A stretch of 64,000 nt of DNA from Hydrangea macrophylla (GCA_033977485.1 CM066995.1:49661162-49725161), one strand, 5' to 3'. Shown: positions 23,026 through 35,321, counted from the first letter of the stretch. Numbers and translations: made by a program. The notes: generated by a model not told the origin, from the letters alone.

Positions 23026-25080
23026 TGATGTGTCACTCTAGCTTCAACTCCTCATCTCGATCGGAGGATGAACAATCTAGGTTGGGTACTCTGGACACTA
23101 GCCTAGAACCTCCATCACTCTCCCCTTCTGATCACCATAGCGAGGGTAGGATTCCCACCGTGGTACCTGACGAAGGACCAAGCCAGGCTTATGTTGAGGT
23201 TCTCGAGTCGGGGGAGGCTGGAAATAAAGCGTCGACCTCAGGTAGCTCAGAGTTCTTATTCTCCTATATGGGAACCTCCAGCAGTCAAGGTGCACCAGAC
23301 TTAGCCAGGATTATGAAGAAATTTACTTGCTTCGATGGCTTTTCCCTGACTATGCTAAAAATGAGGCGCATGTTTTCCAGCCGGGGTATACCACACTCTA
23401 TGAGGATGTACACCTCGCAGATCTTCGCCTACCTCTCCATCCCCTCACGCGGGACCTGTTGATTTACTTATGTATCATCCCTGGACAGCTTGCCCCAAAT
23501 GGATGGAGGTTTTTAATGGGGCCCATATCCCTATGGCCCTAAGTGTTTAGGTACGAGCTTATCCTCAACGAATTCTTGTGGAACTACTGGCTGTCCCCAT
23601 TATATAGGGAGGTCAGATTCTTTTCTTTAATCGCCCGGCAAGGGAGGAATATCTTGGAGAACACCCCCAGCAACAACAAGGGGTTAAAAGAGAAAGTTCT
23701 TCCGAGTATCCACTCTCGGGCTCAGCGCGGAGGCCCCAAGAATCCCATTGATGACAATCTAGGCATGTAAGCTGAGATGTAAGCCACGTCTTGAGTTTTC
23801 TTTTGTCCATCTTTCCCACTACAGTGGTATAGGTTTTGTTTTTCTTCTCTCTCTTTTTTGTTCTTGCAGTGGGATCGGCCGACCCGCCAAACCTCTCGGA
23901 AGAGTGGTAGAACCGAATAAGGGTACTAGCTCAGGCTCCAACAAACATTGTTTACATGTTGTCTCAGGCAGGAGAACCCATGGTTACATACCGTCCGAGC
24001 AAAGTTCTCACTTCCCCAATCTTCCCTCCTATGATCGTTGGTGAGTCCTAAAGTTGTTCTAATTTCCTGTCTTCTTGATATCTGTATCTTAGTCAGTTGC
24101 CTTCAGACTACCTTTTTTTTTTTTGATTTATCACAGAGATGGCTCCCAGGGATGTAGTTGCCTTGAAGAAGAAGGAGGCCGCCCGGGCTGCCCAGGGGAG
24201 AAAGAAGAAGGGTCCCAGTAAGGGCTAGCAACTGAAGAGGCTTCACCAGGGGCCCTACATGGAGAAAGAGGTGGTTGGGACATCAGCCTCGGAGTGACTG
24301 TCGCTATGCCCCCTACACACCTCACTGACACCATACTGGCCGGGGAGTCGACTCCCCAAGTTAAGGCTGCTGTGCCCTCCAAGCCACACGAGGTTCTGGC
24401 TAGGATTCTGGTGGTAGAGGCAACAGACAACAATTGAGCGAGGGTCCAGTCAAGCTGCTACAGAGCCAGATTGATAGGTGCTCTGGGTTGAGCCCCAAGG
24501 CCCTAATCGGGTGGCTGTATAGCATCAGCTATATAGTAAGTACCTTCGTATGCAATTTTTCTTGTTTTCGTGCCCGTAACAACAAATGACTTCTCTCCCT
24601 TATTCTTGTAGGTTGGTTGATTGGCGATGGAGGCTAAGGCTTACCTACCTGGGGTGCCCAAGAGACTGGATTCTCTGAGGCCACTTTGGTTGCAGAGAAG
24701 GTGGCACGGGACGAGTTAAATTTTGCTATCTCTGTGGAGGAAAAGAAGGCGAGAGCCCTAGTCCTGGAGTTGGCAGAAGCCCGGGAAGACCTGACGGGCG
24801 AACGAGCAGCCCAAAAGGCTACAGAAGCCGGGAAGGAGGCTATGGAGGCCGGAAAGGATGCCGTAGAAGGTGAGAATCTTACTCATTCTAAGCTCATCAT
24901 AGCTTAGAAGGTGGGGGCAAAGGACGCAGTGGAGGAGTTTGAGGCTGGCTTCCTCACGGGCTACGCTAACCTGACCTAACGGGTTATCGACCATCCAGAT
25001 TGGGACCTTTTGGGCTACTTCTGGGTTGAGTTCGACTACTAGAAGAAGGAGCAGGCTGCAGGGGGGCACTGTTGAATACG
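23026..25080 (+). pseudogene. Antisense extra ORF of Tat element (gypsy-type 'transposase_28'-like), multi-exon, decayed
   Basis: Plus strand, opposite to gag-pol, between integrase and the 3' LTR. The N-terminus (MCHSSFNSSSRSEDE...) is Ser/acid-rich. A core at about 23390-23540 reads TLYEDVHLADLRLPLHPLTR and LAPNGWRFLMGPISLWP, which I recognise as resembling the plant 'putative gypsy type transposon' domain. At 24680-24870 there is a charged, probably coiled-coil stretch (ARALVLELAEAREDL), then a motif GFLTGYANL...HPDWDLL. Candidate GT-AG introns: 22682-23013 (leader), 23766-23868, 24040-24136, 24535-24612 and a short one near 24870-24900. Frameshift near 23320 and stops (for example after SLWP, and in the last exon) show decay. 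The protein's function is unknown. Confidence 0.65.
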
Positions 25081-25259
25081 CGTTGGCTGAGGACACTACT
25101 ACTAGGGATGAAGTGGTCATGGTGGAAAACTCTTAGTTCCCGTCATGTACCTTTATTTATTTTCTCTTCTTCCTTTTTTTTGGGAGGCTACTGTAATTGG
25201 CCCCCAAAAATTGTACATAACTTTTTTGAACAAGTAATGAAAAGGCCCTCCGAGGTCAC

Positions 25260-26172
25260 CATTTTACAGTAATACTTTGTGTTCTTGATTTATATGCCTG
25301 TGTTTATTTATAATCGCCTGTGTCCGACCGGTTGTGAGTCTTGTAGAAACCCCGCCTTTGCAAAAGGTTTAGGACTACCAGTAGAGAGCACTTGGTCTTT
25401 TACAAACCTGTAATGCCCTTAACAGTTCCGAGCCATTGGTGACTAGGGGGTTTGTAGGTCTGTAGGCTCCTCCCGGGGTAGTGAAGGAGTTTTCTTACTT
25501 CTACCCAGGCGATTAACTCTTGGCATCTTAGGCACTTAGAAATGTTTTACTGGTTAATTCCAAGTCCTGTTAGTGGTCACTATGATTTCCTGTTTAGTTC
25601 AATTCCTCCTGCCCCCCCAAGCTTTTGGTAAGACGGGTATCTGTAGAGAAAGTTACTATAGGGAATCGACCTAGAGCCTTGGTAGTTCCAGGGTCTTTTT
25701 AAGTTTGCTTTCATTAACCACCTAGAGGGATTTACCCCCATTGTTGGTTATGAACCTAATCGAAACTGATGGCTCGGGAATGGTCCTGAGGTCTTGTTGG
25801 TGCCTCAGATGTGACTCTGAGGTCTTTTTAATGCCTCAGGTTGATCCCGAGCTCTTTTTGGTGCCTCGGGTGTGATACCGAGGTCTTTCTGGTGCCTTAG
25901 AACATTGGTAGGGAACACTTTTGAAAAGAAAAATCTTTTATTCATACTGAAAAATTGCTCAGGAAGAGCTCCAAAGGAAATTTAAATCGCTAACCAACAT
26001 AGATCCATATTTCACTAAAAGTACTTCTGTAGGTGCTCCACGTTCTAGGGTGTGACAGGTCCTGTCCATCTAGCATTTGTAACCAGTAGGTTCCTAGCCA
26101 GTTGACTTGGGTAACTTTATATGGGCCTTTCTAGTTTGGTCCCAGCTACCCATGGTTCAAAATGTTGGTGGA
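25260..26172. other. Tat 3' non-coding region with hairpin minisatellite
   Basis: No ORF supported. At 25783-25900 a unit of about 31 bp occurs four times (tgaggtctt...ggtgcctcag type); each unit can fold on itself because ctgaggt and gcctcag are inverted. 25920 to 26170 contains the end of the element's pol transcript region, with no domain seen. Confidence 0.5.
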
Positions 26173-26556
26173 CTAATTGACTGCCTTGAGAACGAGGTCA
26201 CCCACCAGGAAATTGTGGCATTTTACCTTGCTATTGAAGTACCGCAAGACCCTCTGCTTGTATGCTGCCACCTTTAGATATGCTCGATCTCTTTTTTCTT
26301 CTATTAGGTTAAGTTCCCTTCTAAGTGCTTGCTCGTTGCCTTGTTTGCTGAAATTCTCCACCCGGTACGTTGGTAATCCGAGCTCTGTGGGTACCACTAC
26401 CTCAAAGACATAAGTAAGTAAGAATGATGTTTCTCCTGTTGCCACTCGAGGAGTGGTACAGTATGCCCACAAAAGTGTTGCTAGTTCATCAACCCATAAT
26501 CCCTTGGCCTGTTCAAGCCTGGTTTTAATGGACTGCAGAATTATCCGGTTTGTCAC
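26173..26556 (-). pseudogene. Tat integrase, C-terminal part
   Basis: Open minus frame of 127 residues from the nested-element boundary: NRIILQSIKTRLEQAKGLWV, then LLWAYCTTPRVATGETSFLL and later FNSKVKCHNFLVGDLVLKAV. This is the end of a Ty3/gypsy integrase core and the GPY-like tail region. It joins in frame with 34776-35009 once the nested element and one copy of gtcac are discounted. The upstream half is degraded, so the enzyme is inactive. Confidence 0.85.
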
Positions 26557-27855
26557 TGATCGGGAGAGAACAGATCCTAATTACATGCCTTAATTCACAG
26601 TTGTTAGCATATTTTATCCTATTTTAATATTTTTTTTATTTCGTTTTCTATTTTAGAGCAGGTTTTGGAAGAAAACACTAATCCAGGTTAAATAGGGAGA
26701 AAAAGCAAGAAGAAAGAAGCTGAAAAAAGACAATCGCGCGAGCGACTCGCTCACGTAAAACCCAGAAAATCGCTCGCACGATTCACGCTCGCGACCTCCC
26801 ACTTACGTGCGCGCGCGATCCGTATAAAAATTAAAGTTGTGTATTTTGCTATACTGAAGAGTCCTATGCGAACGAAACTGCCTAATTGTGTCCAAACTGT
26901 AAAATATAGCAGTTTTAGTGCGAATTGGATTAGGAAAGCTTCCAAAACTTGTTGTAAATCTATACATACCCTATTTTACTTCAATGAATGGGTTGACAAT
27001 TGATATACACACAATATACAACCACACTTTCAGCCATTGAAGGGAGGGAAGCAAGGAGAAGAAGAAGAAGACCAAGGATTCCCATGGCCTCCTCCATCAA
27101 CCTCTTGCCAATCTTGAATTCTATGGCCGCTTAAACCTATATCTAGGGTTTCAATGAAACCCTAGCCAAGTAATAGGGTGTATTTTATGTTTTTATTTTA
27201 GTTTTATTATGTATGGATGACAGTTACATGTTCCGAGGATTTTTATAAATAAATCGTGCTTTTATTGATTAAATTGTTACTTTCAAAATCTATTCTTGTC
27301 TTAGATCTATTTTGATGGTAGTGTGCTCAATGATCTATGCTTGCTGTGCTTGTTTAGATTATTTACATGTAATGGTGCTATCAAGTATCCGAATAGTCCA
27401 TGCCTAGATTAGATGGATTATACCACAACCCTAGTTTAGTGTGGGATAATTAGTGCTAACCGAAGATGGATTATGTTGGTGCTTGAATCATAGTTATTTT
27501 TCTTGACGGAGGAATTGGGCTTGTAGCTACAATTTCCCATTATCATCCAACTTAATAAGCTAAAGTTATTCATAAATACCCTTATTATGAAGCTAGTGGT
27601 GGATTTGCAATCCTAGGTTCCTTAAACTTATTATAAAAACAACTATTTAATTACTTTCATAATTTAGATTTACTTCTATTGTTATTAGTTTAATTAAAAT
27701 CAAATCAAAATCTGTTTTTCTTAAATTAGCTAAATTTAGGTTTTAAAATTAAAGCGTGGTAGTTAATCAATCTCTGTGGGTTCGACCTTTACTTCCACAC
27801 TGCAAATCTTTAGAAAAGTAAAGTATACTTTTATATCTTGATTTTGACAAGATCA
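26557..27855 (+). repeat. 5' LTR, gag-pro element copy 1
   Basis: 1299 bp. CG-rich palindromic block at 26732-26821, with a mutated TATA (ctatacata, about 26960). A GGGTTCGACC word lies at 27778-27787. Compared with the 3' LTR it lacks about 19 bp near 27384 and has several CpG-to-TpG/CpA changes in the palindrome block. Confidence 0.9.
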
Positions 27856-27860
27856 ATTTT

Positions 27861-27877
27861 TGGCGCCGTTGCCGGGG
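27861..27877 (+). promoter_or_regulatory. Primer-binding site, tRNA-Asp type
   Basis: TGGCGCCGTTGCCGGGG, 5 nt inside the 5' LTR, complementary to the 3' end of plant tRNA-Asp(GUC). The same site occurs in the second element at 52410-52426 (reverse). Confidence 0.9.
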
Positions 27878-28354
27878 ATTGCATTACTACCTTTAGTTTT
27901 AGAATCTTAGTTTAGTTAATTCGTAAATATTAGATTAGGTTTTCTTTTTCTTATTTTTCCGTTTATTTTGAGTTACTAACTTTTTATTTTATTTTGTAGT
28001 TTCTCGAGTTGTCAAAATTCTAACATTTTCGAGTGGATTAGCTAATCACATCAAAGGAGCTTACGCAAATCAAGAAAAAAAAATTCAAGTAAATTGCTTC
28101 TTGTGAAACTCGCTTTAAACCACTGTAAGTCAGGGCGCTGTGACGCACTATTTGCATTAGTTTAGGATTAATTGCACTGCATTAGCTAGGACACCCAGGG
28201 CGCTAGGAATTGACGTGGTCACTGCATTACATGATAATTTACATGCATCACAGTAGTTGAGTGCTTTTTATCTTAGTTGCGTGATTGCTATTTGTTTTTT
28301 TTTTTTTTAATTATTTGAGTCAGTTTTTGTTTTTAGTTTATTTTCTTGTAGTTT
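27878..28354 (+). other. Leader of gag-pro element copy 1
   Basis: Non-coding, from the primer site to the gag ATG at 28355. Conserved with 52037-52409 of the other copy (cactgtaagtcagggcgctgtgacgcac). May hold packaging signals; none can be pointed to. Confidence 0.5.
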
Positions 28355-30764
28355 ATGTTTGGTACACACTCAAGTAAACTGGAATTAAGATATTACGATC
28401 TTGAACTTGAACGTACATTAAGAATTAACAAGTATTCAAACATAACTTCTAGAACTAGGTTAAACGTAGACGATGAATTAACTCCGAAACCATCGTCGTT
28501 GTTTGAGTACAAAATACGTAGTACCCTTAAAAACCTAAAGAAACCACGCTTTATTAACATAGAACCTATTCCAATGGCCGACATTGGAAATAATCAAAAT
28601 AATGGAAATAACCCTAATATACCGCCACCTCCTCCGCTTAAAGATTATTTTATTCCTACGACTTACACGCCACAGGCTGGTATCGAATTACCGGAGGCGA
28701 CGGCATCTCACTTTGAGATAAAGTCGTCTACCACCTCGCTCCTTCCTTCATTCCATGGCCGTTTAAATGAAGATCTATATCAACACTTACGAGATTTTCA
28801 AGATATTTTCTCTACATTAAAAATCCAAAATTTCATTGATGATGAATTAAAATTGCGTCTCTTCCCATTCTCTTTAAAGGACAAAGCTAAGTATTGGCTC
28901 CAATCGTTGGAGCCAAATACAATTAAAACCTGGGAAGCCTTACACACCGCATTTTTATAAAAGTTTTTCCCTATTATGCGTACAAATCAAATAAGAAAAT
29001 CTATAACTAATTTTGTGATGCAAGATGGGGAAAAACTTTATGACACATGGGAGAAATTTAAAGAATTATTACGTTCCTGCCCACATCATCAGGTTCCTAA
29101 GTGGCAGTTGGTACAGGTCTTTTACAAAGTATGTGCAATATGTTCCGATCCGTCACATTCTATCCTTGCATGTCCATCGGCAAGTCAATTTCCGGAATTC
29201 GTGGAGCAACACATTAATTCTACTCAACAATACCCACGAAATAATTATAATTTGACTACTAATAATCCAGATGCGCCATGGAGAAACCATCCTAACTTCT
29301 CGTGGAATAATAATAATAATAATCCTAATGAGGCGACTAATTTTCCTAATGCATATCGACCTCAGTTTCAACCTAATCAATACCAACAACCGTCTCCTAA
29401 TCCGAACCCTTCAAGGGGTAACGTTTTTGAGGAAAAGGTGTTGGCGTCCCTTAATAAAATCGAAACACAAGCACAGGCACAAGCACAAATAGTGCACTCA
29501 TACACATAATCCATTTCGAAGCTTGAATCCCAAATGGGACAACTAGCTACTGTAGTGAGTCGTAGAAACGAGGGGACGTTGCCTAGTCAAACAATTCAAA
29601 ACCCTAAGCGACAATACGAGGTTAAGGGGTCGAATGAGCAAGTAAACGCCGTCTCAACTAGGTTGACTACACGAGAGGAAGAGGTAATAGAAATTCCGAA
29701 TAAGAATGTGATAGATATGAACATCAACTCTAATACAAAGAAGGGTAAGGACGCGAGCCAAAATAAGAAAGAAAAAGAAACGGCCCTGACTAATCATATA
29801 CTGAAATTTCCTTTTCCACCTAACATTGATGAACCATCAAGTTTTTTAAAGAAAGGGTCAAAGGTTGAGGATATACTCGAGGTATTTAAACAAGTTAAAT
29901 TTAAAATTCCATTCCTCGATGCTATTAAACAAATTCCCGCTTACGCTAAATGTCTAAAAGACCTTTGCACGCAAAAACGTAAATTGTGTAGTCATACTCC
30001 GAAAAAGATCGTTCTCATGGAAAAAGTAAGTTATATTTTTCAACACTCACCTCCAAAGTATAAGGATCCTGGTACGCCAACTATTTCATGTGTAATAGGT
30101 GACACTGTCATCCATAGGGCTCTCCTTGACTTAGGTGCGAGTGTTAATCTCTTGCCTTATCACGTCTATAAATAACTAGGACTAGGTGAACTTAAGCCTA
30201 CGGTCGCTACCATACAATTAGCGGATCGTTCAGTCAAAGTACCTAGAGGAATCATCGAGTACCTTAGTTAAAGTTGATCAATATTTTTATCCTGTCGATT
30301 TTATGGTCCTTGACACCGAACCTGTCCTAGATGCTAGGAAGCACACCCCTGTTATTCTGGGTTGTCCATTTTTAGCCACCGCTAATGCGCGTATCAATTG
30401 TCGAAAAGGGGTGATGAAAGTGTCATTCGGGAATTTGAACTTAAAATTAAACGTTTTTAATGCTATGGATCAACCTCCTAAAGTCGACGATTACCTATGT
30501 GAGGCGGAGAGTAAGGTAAGACGGAATATTGAGCCTAACAGAGAACTGAATATGGGTGAGGAAAATAATATAATTCGTAATGAGCGGATGAATTTAAATA
30601 ATCTGGACCCTAATGATGAATTTACTCAGAAGGTAAGAAATAGATTTGAACATAATAAGGATAATCTGTCAAATGAATTAATCCAAAGCAACATTATTTC
30701 TGCTTACCACCGAGCTCTTTCTGATATCCTTAGGGGTACACAGTCCGATTTACGGCCTCCTTGA
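28355..30764 (+). pseudogene. Athila-like gag-protease polyprotein, broken (copy 1)
   Basis: Starts MFGTHSSKLELRYYDLELER. The gag core reads FHGRLNEDLYQHLRDFQDIF and LRLFPFSLKDKAKYWLQSLE. A CCHC knuckle remains (CAICSDPSHSILAC, about 29131-29172), followed by an Asn/Pro-rich stretch. The protease site DLGAS is at 30128-30142 within IHRALLDLGASVNLLPYHVY. Compared with copy 2 about 85 codons are deleted just before the knuckle. Stops at 28958, 29507 and 30173 are all glutamine codons changed to TAA, and there is a frameshift near 30262. It lacks downstream pol. Gag would form particles and the protease would cleave Gag; this copy cannot. Confidence 0.85.
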
Positions 30765-33438
30765 ATCTTGAGCTAGAATGGTCTAGCTAAAGACGTAAAA
30801 GATAGTGCTTCTTGGGAGGCAACCCCAGCTTCATTTCGGCTGTTTCTCTTATTCTTGCATATTTTTGGGTCATTTTGGTCAATTTTTGAGTTTTCTGGAC
30901 AGGTTTGGGGGTTGGAGTAAAATTCATTTTTAACTTATATACATAAAAGAGCAAGACAACCGAGGATTCGACATCTAGCGTGCGCGGCCCGCTCGCGCGA
31001 GACGTCGCTCGCGCGGCCCGCTCGCGCGAGAATGTGCCTTAGTGAAATTTTCGTTTACTTTTTGTTTATGAGCTCTCAGGTTCTCCTCGCGCCTTGATTC
31101 GCGGGCGCGAGGCTATCTCGCTCGCGCGTGATATTAAAAAAAATAAAAATAAAAAATAAATTTTGGGATTCGCGCGTGCGACGGCCGCTCGAGCGGACCG
31201 CTCGCGCGATCCCCCATTTTCCTTATTCTTTCTTTTGCTTTCTATATCCTTCTCCCCCACCTGTTCGAGTAGTTTTTACTTTTCTGTTTCTTAGGTATTT
31301 TTTTTAGATCGAGTCTTTTGTTGGTTTCTTGTTTATAGTTATGTTTTATTTTCTTTTATAGTTATTATCGTTTTGTTTTCATAATTTTGTTCAGTCGTAT
31401 AGTTTATTTTCGTTTCGTTTAGCTTAGTTAAAATTCTTTTAGCTGCTTTTATTATTTTTTTTGTTTGTTTTCTTTTATTAAGAAGTAACAGGTAACATTG
31501 AACTTTATTGACATATTCCTTTGTGTTCACCTGTTTGTGATTGCCGAGATCGAGGTATTGTCGTTCCTTCTTTTCGTACTCTCCTTTCTTTCGTTTTATT
31601 GTTTCATTGGGGACAATGAAAGGTTTAGGTTTGGGGGGATACACTCAAATGCACATTATTATATACACCAAAATTTTCAAAAAAATTTCGATACTTGTGC
31701 TTAAATAAACGATGTTACCGACGTTTTTGCAATCTTGATTCGATACTTCTTGTTTTGCAACTATGATTGTTATAGAATGGTAAACAAGAGAAGACGTGAT
31801 TAAATATTTGCTGAAGTCATGATATAAAACATTTTAGGCCATGTATCGTTTGAATTGTAGTTTTATATCATAGATTTGCACACAAACCTATGCACTGCAT
31901 GTAGTCGCTTGTATGCATGTTTGATGTGAACTATAGTATGATTCGGATTTCTAGATAACACAAGGTGAAGACTAAACTCAGTGAGCTTTTGAGCCTATCT
32001 TTTCTTTTAGAGGGTTATAAATACATTGTGTTTGTCGAATTTTATTGAAATAGCGCATCTACTTGTTGTTTAGCCTTATTATCCTTGTTTTGGTTGATAG
32101 TCAAGTTAAAATATTTGCTACCATTCTAAATAATCTTCCGTTGTAGATATTGAAGAACCATATAACCATAGGACATGATTTTAGGCCTTTTTTGTTTGCT
32201 ACTGACCGATAAATGATAAATTTCCTTAGTTCGCCATTTAAGCCATTAAAATGCCATTTTCTCTTTAATTACTACCATTATCCTATTTTTGCTCCAATTT
32301 TGCCAACTTGGAGTTCACCCCTGAAAGATTGATCAACTTTTAGTGGTGTTAAGGCGATGTGTGATTGAGAAGAAGAAGAAAAATAAAATAAGATGATGTT
32401 TGGGGTGGTTGTCTTGGTATTCAATGAATATTTGTTTCAAAAGTAACGAGGAGGTAAAGAATAGAGAAAAAGAATAAGGAAAAAAAAAAAAGAAAAAAAA
32501 AGAATAAGGAAAAAAAAAAGAAAAAAAAAAAGAAAAAGAAACAGAAGGAGAAAAAAAAAATGAAAGGAATGAAAAGAAAAGTATGAAATGATGAAGTTGG
32601 TAGAAGAGACGAATGAAAGAAATCGAACATGCCTTACAATGCCATTCTAAGATTAGCTACCTAATGAATCCTTTCTATCCTTTTTCACTGCCTGAGCCAC
32701 ATTACAACCTTTGAAAAGTCCTATTTGATCCTATAAAACATGGTTTGGATATGTAAACGATGGGAGGGGGGTTAAAACATGGTAATGAGTAATTTTTCTT
32801 GATTGTTGGCATCCTATCCATGAGACTATTGTTCTTTCGTGTCATGCATTTTTTTCGAGCCATATGTGAGCATTTCTTGTTTTGAAAATATATTTCCTTT
32901 ACTCACATATTTTAGAAATATTACACATGTTTCTGAGTGTTTCATTTTAGAGTGTAATTAATATTGTGAGATTTGTAGTCGAAGCATAGTTTGATGGTTA
33001 TCCGAGTTATATTCCAAGTTCATGACATGGGCGTGTTCATTTGGCTACCATATCACACACGTGTAATTGTATGAGGAACTCTATTGATTTATACGATGCA
33101 TGTGCTTGGGATTGTTTTTTATGATTTAGGTGGATGTTTCATTATGTTTATTTATGTTCGTTATTTTATTTCAAATCTTTGTTATATGATGAAGGTATAT
33201 TGAATATCATGTTCTTCGTTTTTAATAAAAGTTTTAAAATTGATAAGTTAGTAAAGATGGTTGTGGGTGACTTGTTGATGAGAACCCTCACGAGACTTCA
33301 CTCGTCCTACTAGGGACACCTAGGGGTTTAAAAGGCTTGTTGCATAAGCTAAATGCAATCGTGATCCATGAGAAAATGGAATAGATTTTTATTAGTAGTT
33401 TTATTTTTATTTTCTTTTTGCTCGAGGACTAGCAAAAT
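30765..33438 (+). other. Non-coding 3' region of gag-pro element copy 1
   Basis: No RT, integrase or env-like domain. Contains the block cttcttgggaggcaaccc at 30808-30825 right after protease, a CG-palindrome block at 30978-31210, a 68-codon ORF at 31498-31704 that recurs in copy 2, and A/G-rich low-complexity DNA at 32365-32590. All appear in the same order in copy 2 at 46831-49331. Confidence 0.65.
31498..31704 (+). CDS. Small ORF shared by both gag-pro elements (doubtful)
   Basis: 68 residues starting MNFIDIFLCVHLFV, hydrophobic (VLSFLLFVLSFLSFYCFIG), ending in a basic tail. The counterpart at 48507-48704 is 65 residues and shares most positions, with a 6-bp in-frame indel. A membrane segment could be read into it, but the two elements are recent relatives and the DNA is conserved too, so coding is unproven. 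Confidence 0.25.
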   Translation: MNFIDIFLCVHLFVIAEIEVLSFLLFVLSFLSFYCFIGDNERFRFGGIHSNAHYYIHQNFQKNFDTCA

Positions 33439-33453
33439 GTAGGTTTGGGGGTG

Positions 33454-34770
33454 TGATCGGGAGAGAACAGATCCTAATTACATGCCTTAATTCACATTTG
33501 TTAGCATATTTTATCCTGTTTTTATGTTTTTTTATTTCGTTTTCTGTTTTAGAGCAGGTTTTTGGAAGAAAACACTAATCCAGGTTAAATAGGGAGAAAA
33601 AGCAGGAAGAAAGAAGCTGAAAAAAGATAATCGCGCGCGCGACCTGCTCGCGCGAAACCCAAAAAATTGCTCGCGCGATTCGCGCTCGCGACCTCCCAAG
33701 TACGCGCGCGCGCGATCCGTACAAAAATTGAAGTTGCGTATTTTGCTATAGTGAAGAGTCCTGTGCGAACGAAACTACCTAATTGCGTCCAAACTGTAAA
33801 ATATAGCAGTTTTAGTGCGAATTGGATTAGGAAAGCTTCCAAAACTTGTTGTAAATCTATATATACCCTATTTTACTTCAATGAATGGGTTGGCAATTGA
33901 TATACAGACAATATACAATCACACTTTTAGCCATTGAAGGGAGGGAAGCAAGGAGAAGAAGAAGAAGACCAAGGATTCCTATGGCCACCTCCATCAACCT
34001 CTTGCCAATCTTCAATTCTATGGCCGCTTAAACCTAGATCTAGGGTTTCAATGAAACCCTAGCCAAGTAATAGGGTGTATTCTATGTTTTTATTTTAGTT
34101 TTATTATGTATGGATGACAGTTACATGTTCCGAGGATTTTTATAAATAAATCGTGCTTTTATTGATTAAATCGTTACTTTCAAAATCTATTCTTGTCTTA
34201 GATCTATTTTGATGGTAGAGTGCTCAATGATCTATGCTTTCTGTGCTTGCTTAGATTATTTACATGTAATGGTGCTTAAATTGAAATATTGTGCTATCAA
34301 GTATCCGAATAGTCCATGCCTAGATTAGACGGATTATACCACAACCCTAGTTTAGTGTGGGATAATTAGTGCTAACCGAAGATGGATTATGTTGGTGCTT
34401 CAATCATAGTTATTTTCTTGACGGAGGAATTGGGCTTGTAGCTACGATTTCCCATTATCATCCAACTTAATAAGCTAAAGTAATTCATAAATACCCATGT
34501 TATGAAGCTAGTGGTGGATTTGCAATCCTAGGTTCCTTAAACTTATTATAAAAACAACTAGTTAATTGCTTTCATAATTTAGATTTACTTCTATTGTTAT
34601 TATTTTAATTAAAATCAAATCAAAATCTATTTTTCTTAAATTAGCTAAATTTAGGTTTTAAAATTAAAGCGCGGTAGTTAATCAATCTCTTTGGGTTCGA
34701 CCTTTACTTCCACACTGCAAATCTTTAGAAAAGTAAAGTATACTTTTATATCTTAATTTTGACAAGATCA
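33454..34770 (+). repeat. 3' LTR, gag-pro element copy 1
   Basis: 1317 bp, collinear with 26557-27855. TATA tatatata at 33858-33865, preceded by the CG-palindrome block at 33630-33719. GGGTTCGACC at 34693-34702. The polypurine tract at 33439-33453 precedes it. Confidence 0.9.
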
Positions 34771-34775
34771 GTCAC

Positions 34776-35321
34776 CTCGGCTTGGCCATTGACTTGAGGA
34801 TGCTTGGGAGAAGAGTAGTGATTTGATATACCATAGCCCAAGAAGAATTGCCTGAATTCTGTGGCGTCGAACTGCCTGCCATTGTCGCTAACAAGTACCC
34901 AGGGAATGCCGAACTTGTTGAGGATGTTCTTCTCGATAAAAGTCTCCATTTTTTTCTCAGTTAGAGTAGCCAAGGGCTCGGCCTCTGCCCACTTTGTAAA
35001 GTAGTCCATAGCAATGACGGCAATACTGACCTGCCCCCTTGCAATGGAAAAGGGGTCTAATTACGTCAATGGCCTACTAAGCAAATGACCAGGGGCTAAG
35101 GATTAGAATTTAGAACTCCATCGGATGGTTAATTATGTTGGCATGCCTTTGACACTTGTTACACCGCTTGATGTAATCTTCGGAGTCTTAGACCATTGTA
35201 GGCCAGTAGTAACCTTATGGTAGGGCCCTCCGAATCTCGTATAAAATTGCTTGGACCTGGGATGGAAGGATGCATCGGAGGTAGGGAAGGGTAAATCCCC
35301 TCTTGTAAAGCATGCCGTCAA
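34776..35321 (-). pseudogene. Tat integrase, N-terminal and core part
   Basis: Minus strand. The zinc-binding part is seen in another frame around 35130-35190 (YIKRCNKCQRHANIINHP, C-x2-C). The core reads MDYFTKWAEAEPLATLTEKK (first Asp, with TKW) and VSDNGRQFDATEFRQFFLGY (second Asp), then YSSPKHPQVNGQAEV, stopping at the nested element. Frames shift between zinc finger and core. It continues at 26173-26556. The tail of the 87-residue frame (TDLVKIKI) is contributed by the inserted LTR and is not integrase. Confidence 0.85.

Larger units (their letters stand above)
26557..34770 (+). mobile_element. Athila-like non-autonomous LTR element with gag-pro only (copy 1)
   Basis: 8.2 kb, flanked by the perfect duplication gtcac (26552-26556 and 34771-34775). 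LTRs 26557-27855 and 33454-34770 begin TGATCGGGAGAG and end gacaagatca. Primer site TGGCGCCGTTGCCGGGG (27861-27877) is complementary to plant tRNA-Asp, as in Athila and relatives. Polypurine tract aggtttgggggtg just before 33454. Coding capacity is gag plus protease only; no RT, RNase H or integrase appears in the 2.7 kb between protease and the 3' LTR. It resembles 'terminal-repeat with gag' derivatives. Confidence 0.85.

Noticed and set aside
27778..27787. tRNA gene from a T-arm-like GGGTTCGACC
   Set aside because: No cloverleaf, acceptor stem or A-box around it.
29153..29389. Ile/Arg-rich antisense frame, recurring at 50709
   Set aside because: It is the complement of the Asn-rich gag linker (AAT repeats read as ATT).
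32365..32630. Phe-rich frame opposite an A/G-rich stretch
   Set aside because: Low-complexity DNA; the partner element has the same stretch with different frames.
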